Shown here one piece after another: positions 60,054 through 64,000 of a stretch of 64,000 bases of DNA (positions are counted from its first letter, which is position 1; each line of letters opens with the position of its first letter). Location: positions 186,001-250,000 of the forward strand of contig JASVEC010000011.1 of assembly GCA_030770535.1 (NCBI GenBank), read 5' to 3'. The translations under genes were made by a program, and so were the position numbers. Below the pieces are notes generated by a model. It searched no databases. It had not been told where the DNA came from and was given only the letters and a program-made list of their open reading frames with translations. The stretch is from Batkoa obscura (taxonomy: Eukaryota > Entomophthoromycota > Entomophthoromycetes > Entomophthorales > Batkoaceae).

Positions 60054-60807
60054 TAGACTGCTGGTTAGCCTATAATTTTTTTTTGGTCATTATAAAGTAT
60101 CTTATAGCCCTTTTTCCAACCTTTTATGTTTTTATTCAACTATTTACATTTCGGTCATTAATAATTTATTGTATGAAAAAAATGTATTAGTAAATAATTC
60201 TATTATTCAAATTTTGTTTTACCTTATAATGTATTTATCTTGAATATTAAAAATAATTTTTGAAAGCACAAAGTTTTTAGTCAAAACAATATAAATGTCA
60301 ATGTACTTACATATGAAGATGAGTTATTAGTACATTTATTTATTATACATGCAACTGTTTCATTTATTACCTCGTCTTTCAAATCATAGCTGCCCAACTG
60401 CTTTTATAAAACGCATACGGCTGTTTATGAATTAGCTGTTAGATATTGATTTGTATAAAAAGTTAAAAGACATCTTATTTGTGTAATTTTTATATAAAAA
60501 ACCAAACTTTGTTAAAGATCATTCTTAGTTGTATTAATATAATCGAGCTGATAGTAGATAAAATTATAGAATAATTATTTAATAACCGTTTTTTAATTAT
60601 AATTGAAAATGCAATAATCAGTGAGCACAACTTAAGATAAAGATGTAAATTAACAAGCAACTCTTGAATTAAGAATATAATAGATATTATGACATAAGCT
60701 AAATTTAAGCTTAAGACATAATTATAGAAATAAACAATATAACAGTATTCAATTATCGTAAGTTTAAGAGTCCAGCTTTTAGATCTAATAAGATAGGCTA
60801 ACGCTTT

Positions 60808-61190
60808 ATGGAATACTATCCATCACCCACTAAACTTAAAGCAGGATATTAGTACGATTCGTATAACTCAAGGGATTGTAGTCAATTCAATGAAAAGCCT
60901 TTACTGAATTTAAGGCCTTTTACTATATTCTTGACAGAAATAGTAAATATACTTCAAAGCCCTAAGATAAATACGATGAAAACGGTTTAAGATCTTTACT
61001 AAGTAATGCAAGACAAGTATCTAGAGCCAGAAAGGTTGCTCTAGTTCCTAATTATATCTACCATTCTATATGTACGTTTTTAAGTAATTATCTTCATGAG
61101 CTTTAAAATATAAAAGTTATGCATTCGGTGCCCTAAAACATAGAAAAGTTATTCCTGGGCCTCTTTATGGTGGTACTTGTTAAATAGTTT
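60808..61190 (+). pseudogene. Short, highly decayed S41 peptidase fragment
   Basis: Covers the central part of the S41 peptidase around its active site. Readable traces in different frames are MEYYPSPTKLKAGY, NEKPLLNLRPF and HSICTFLSNYLHEL; the last aligns with YSTCTLLSNGMQEF of the intact gene. Many stops and frame changes are present and both ends are missing. It looks older than the relic at 55385-57352. Confidence 0.65.
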
Positions 61191-61407
61191 GGCCAATCTC
61201 TTTCGAGTTTAAATCTTTACTCATAATGTTTAACATTCTTCACTTATTAAGATCGAATTTTAACAAAGTAAAAATTCCCCTCTTGAAACTGCACATATAT
61301 TTCTCATCTGTACCGGGGGGTAAGTTTAATAAAAGATATTCACTTTCATAAACTATCTCTTTTAACATTTATTTATAAAACTCTTACTATAGAAAATAAA
61401 TATCATT

Positions 61408-61507
61408 TGTGAATGTTTTTTGGTTTCATCGCTTTTTCCATTTTTTTAAGCACTATTTGAGTGGAAAGATTGTTAGTAAAATCCTCAAACAAAAAAACAT
61501 ATCCCCA
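61408..61507 (+). mobile_element. MITE copy I
   Basis: About 100 bp; the left end is diverged (TGTGAATG) and the right end is ATCCCCA. The internal TTTTTAAGCACTATTTGAGTGG block matches as 61444-61463 of the family consensus. Confidence 0.8.
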
Positions 61508-62382
61508 TTTAATGTTTGAATTAAGTGTATATATATACCTTTGAAAATGTAGCAATATAATTTACCAGAGTCTATCAAAATGAATTGGTAATACTAATTA
61601 AAATACTACTCAATATTATTTATTCTTTAAAAAACATAAAATTATATACTACTTGAGTTCATGTTTAAGTATTCTATAAAAACACTTGTTTTGTAATGCT
61701 AAAAAATGTTTATATGCCTATATTATGACTATAATTGTAATAGTGCTAGTGAAAGTTAACCTTTTAACTAAATAATATTAGGGATGTCTAAATTGGTTTC
61801 AAAATTTATCTAAAGATCAATCCAAATTTTGTTTTTAAATTTATAAATCCCTAATGTGATTAATTAAATTAAAAAAGCTTAAAGTCTTAAATCTTTTTAT
61901 TTAACTTAAAAGACCTATTTTAATTATATTATTTTTTTTAAACAATTGATTTTTTTAATTATATATATTATATTATTTTCATTAAATATTTAAAACAACT
62001 TTGATAAATTTTTAATAAATATATAATATATACATATATAGTTACTTTACTTTTTATTAAAATAAAAATATAATGCAAGCTTTTATAGCTAAACTTTTAA
62101 ATAAAACTTTCAATATAATATAAATATTATAATTCATTTATATTAAATTTAATAACTATTTATAGTAATTCAAAGTTTATAGCGTTTTTTAATAATAATA
62201 AAACACTAATATTATAATTTATTAAAAATACAAAAAAATTAAAAAATAAAGTTATGTAATAATTTTAGACTTTAAATAAAATATAAAATAAGAATAAAAC
62301 CAAATTTAAGCTATTATAATAAATAAGCTATACTAGTGTTAATATTTAATATTTAATATTTAAAAAATAATAAAACAATAAA

Positions 62383-62482
62383 TGGGGGTGTTTTTTTTGG
62401 TTTCATCATTTTTTCCATTTTTTAAGCGCTATTTCAGTGGAAAGATTGCTAGTAAAATTCTTAAACAAAAAATATATCCTCA
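62383..62482 (+). mobile_element. MITE copy J (full length)
   Basis: A 100-bp copy with ends TGGGGGTG and ATCCTCA. It sits about 120 bp beyond the 3' end of the intact F-box/LRR gene. Confidence 0.82.
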
Positions 62483-62605
62483 TGTTATTTTATTTAGAAT
62501 TTTATCTGATCTTTGTTTTGGTATTTAGAATTTAATAAAGCAAATAACAACAATAATAAATTTTATTCATAATAAAAATCATAAAATGGCAAAGGAGCTG
62601 TTAAT

Positions 62606-63889
62606 CTACTTTGAGAAAAACCAATCTATCATTGGGTTATTATTCAATTCATTAGGGTCAATGGGAGCAATAATAAGTAACGGAGTAGTAAGCTCATAAT
62701 CAATTTGATTATTTGTGCTTATAAATAAACAAGAAGTAATTTTAACTACCTCAAGGTTTGGGAAAAGAGACATAAAATAAATAAATGTCTCAAAAGAACC
62801 GTTGAATTCTTTCATTTTAATTTGTTTTATATGTTTACACTTAATTGAATAATTGCCAATATATGAGATATATGTTTTAATAGATCCGTATGGTATATCA
62901 AATTCGATTTTATAAATATTTTTTAATAAAGAAATTACTCTTAATAATTGTACTGATACTACTTTAATATATATTTCCTTCAAAGCTGCTAGCTTCATAA
63001 AGTTACTATCAATTGGGTAATCTAAATTAAAATGACCTAAAGTGATAGTATTAGAACCTTCAAACAGTTCGATATTATTGTTGTCCATAATATAAATGCT
63101 TCCGGTATAATCGATCACTCTAATACTTTTTAATCTTTTTAAATCTCCAAGGTAATTGATATTAAAAAGACTTAAATCCCCTACAATTTCAAAGTTTAAG
63201 CTAGGATTGAAATTTAGATTACAATCAAATCTAGCTGAGGCAGTAACAATTTCTCGAGCTCCTAGATATAATTTTCTTAATTTATTGAAGTCTGTCTTAA
63301 TTGAGTTTAATCCGTCAACGTTTAAAAATTCATTAGAGGATAAAGTACAGGATCTTAATTTAGCTGGGTTAAAATATTTGATTATATCTTTTATAACCAT
63401 TCCACTAGTGATTATATGAACTACTTCGATTTGGTTTAAATACTTGCTAAATAGATTTAATGGCTGTATGTAATTAGGAGATTGTATGCTTATTTTCTTT
63501 AATTTTGGTAACTCAATATTTAGTTCACTATCATTACTATTAATATTAACATTATTGATATGATTATCACTCCTATTACTAAGTAAATAGGCATACTCTA
63601 TAGATACTAAGTTTGGGCAATAATTTAAATTTTCAATAGTAAGATCTGTCACACTTACATGCTTCATAAATGCCCCATTTCTTTTAATGTATTCTTCTTG
63701 ATAATAAGAGTATTCTGAAAATTCATATTGGTTATAAACTGAATGTACCAAATTGAATTTAATAACATGGTTGACTATTTCGGACAAATATTTATCTAGT
63801 AAGCGAAAATTAAATAGCTCAGCTGGGTTTATTGACTTGAATATTTCAATCAGTACGACATCTGGTAACTGATCGAATTTCAATGGCAT
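62606..63889 (-). CDS. F-box / leucine-rich-repeat (RNI-like) protein
   Basis: A single-exon protein of 427 residues. The first 40 residues (LPDVVLIEIFKSINPAELFNFRLLDKYL) are an F-box-like motif, quoted as LPDVVLIEIFKSI and LFNFRLLDKYL. The rest shows irregular leucine-rich repeats, for example LNIELPKLKKISIQSP, LNLFSKYLNQIEVVHI and FMSLFPNLEVVKI. In the family, the F-box binds Skp1 in SCF ubiquitin ligases and the LRR picks the substrate, in the cytosol or nucleus. The large and diverged RNI-like family of entomophthoralean fungi is the likely context. A pseudogene copy lies 2.5 kb away. The target protein is unknown. Confidence 0.7.
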   Translation of the reverse strand: MPLKFDQLPDVVLIEIFKSINPAELFNFRLLDKYLSEIVNHVIKFNLVHSVYNQYEFSEYSYYQEEYIKRNGAFMKHVSVTDLTIENLNYCPNLVSIEYAYLLSNRSDNHINNVNINSNDSELNIELPKLKKISIQSPNYIQPLNLFSKYLNQIEVVHIITSGMVIKDIIKYFNPAKLRSCTLSSNEFLNVDGLNSIKTDFNKLRKLYLGAREIVTASARFDCNLNFNPSLNFEIVGDLSLFNINYLGDLKRLKSIRVIDYTGSIYIMDNNNIELFEGSNTITLGHFNLDYPIDSNFMKLAALKEIYIKVVSVQLLRVISLLKNIYKIEFDIPYGSIKTYISYIGNYSIKCKHIKQIKMKEFNGSFETFIYFMSLFPNLEVVKITSCLFISTNNQIDYELTTPLLIIAPIDPNELNNNPMIDWFFSK

Positions 63890-64000
63890 TTAAAGAAGCT
63901 TAATAAGAAAGAGTAAAGAATTGATTCTTTTTTTCTACGTACTTATAGTTGCATTTTTGTAGTTAAAAGCCAAATATGCTATTAGCCAAGTAAATGCAAT
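63890..64000. promoter_or_regulatory. Upstream flank of the F-box/LRR gene
   Basis: The last 111 bases are the 5' flank of the minus-strand gene; no clear TATA box is seen. Confidence 0.4.

Larger units (their letters stand above)
60054..62605. other. Gene-poor region with an S41 relic and two MITEs
   Basis: About 2.5 kb. It holds the short S41 relic (60808-61190), MITE copies I and J, and a very AT-rich stretch at 61880-62380. Nothing else is supported. Confidence 0.5.

Noticed and set aside
1-64000. Search for CRISPR arrays, operons and bacterial-type gene clusters
   Set aside because: All supported protein genes have a eukaryotic layout, many with spliceosomal introns, and no regularly spaced direct repeats were seen apart from microsatellites and coding repeats.

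Overview
The window looks like nuclear DNA of an early-diverging, AT-rich filamentous fungus. Evidence: short GT-AG introns (about 45-75 nt), eukaryotic tRNA genes, an AreA/NIT2-type GATA factor with the fungal N-terminal domain, a PMT-type protein O-mannosyltransferase, and mitochondrial genes (ATP11, PDH protein X) that argue against the anaerobic gut fungi. Secreted peptidases, a secreted lipase and F-box/leucine-rich 'RNI-like' proteins fit Entomophthoromycotina (Conidiobolus-like). That placement is inference from gene content and composition, not a database result.

Layout. 0-11 kb is accessory: a secreted S41 peptidase behind a duplicated promoter segment, a broken secreted trypsin, a secreted class-3 lipase, then ATP11 and a cytochrome P450. 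12-27 kb carries a MED25-like Mediator subunit with a 40-Gln tract, the PDH E3-binding protein (protein X), a Kv-beta-type aldo-keto reductase whose 3' coding end overlaps a membrane-anchored single-cysteine glutathione peroxidase, a TMEM198/DUF4203-like membrane protein and an AreA-like GATA factor. 28.5-42.7 kb is a compact housekeeping block: Hook-family dynein adaptor, SEN54 tRNA-splicing subunit, an unrecognised helical protein, proteasome alpha subunit PRE9, a PMT2-type mannosyltransferase, tRNA-Val(CAC) and an unrecognised protein with an 11-residue tandem repeat. 42.7-48 kb is gene-poor and extremely AT-rich, with MITEs, an old LTR-retroelement fossil and tRNA-Gln(TTG). 48-54 kb has a CHD1-type chromatin remodeller and a paraoxonase-like arylesterase. 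55-64 kb is a gene-family graveyard: two relics of the S41 peptidase, one relic and one intact copy of an F-box/LRR protein, and three MITEs.

The main unexplained structure is a roughly 100-bp MITE family (TA target sites, TGGGGATG/CATCCCCA ends) with ten copies in both orientations. One copy sits inside the signal-peptide region of an S41 relic. No autonomous partner is visible. I found no operon, CRISPR array or clearly new multi-gene system. The strongest oddities are the fungal MED25 candidate, the one-cysteine anchored GPx, the catalytically altered E2-like protein X, and the 11-residue-repeat protein. Exon boundaries were derived by hand; the spliced lengths quoted come out as whole codons.
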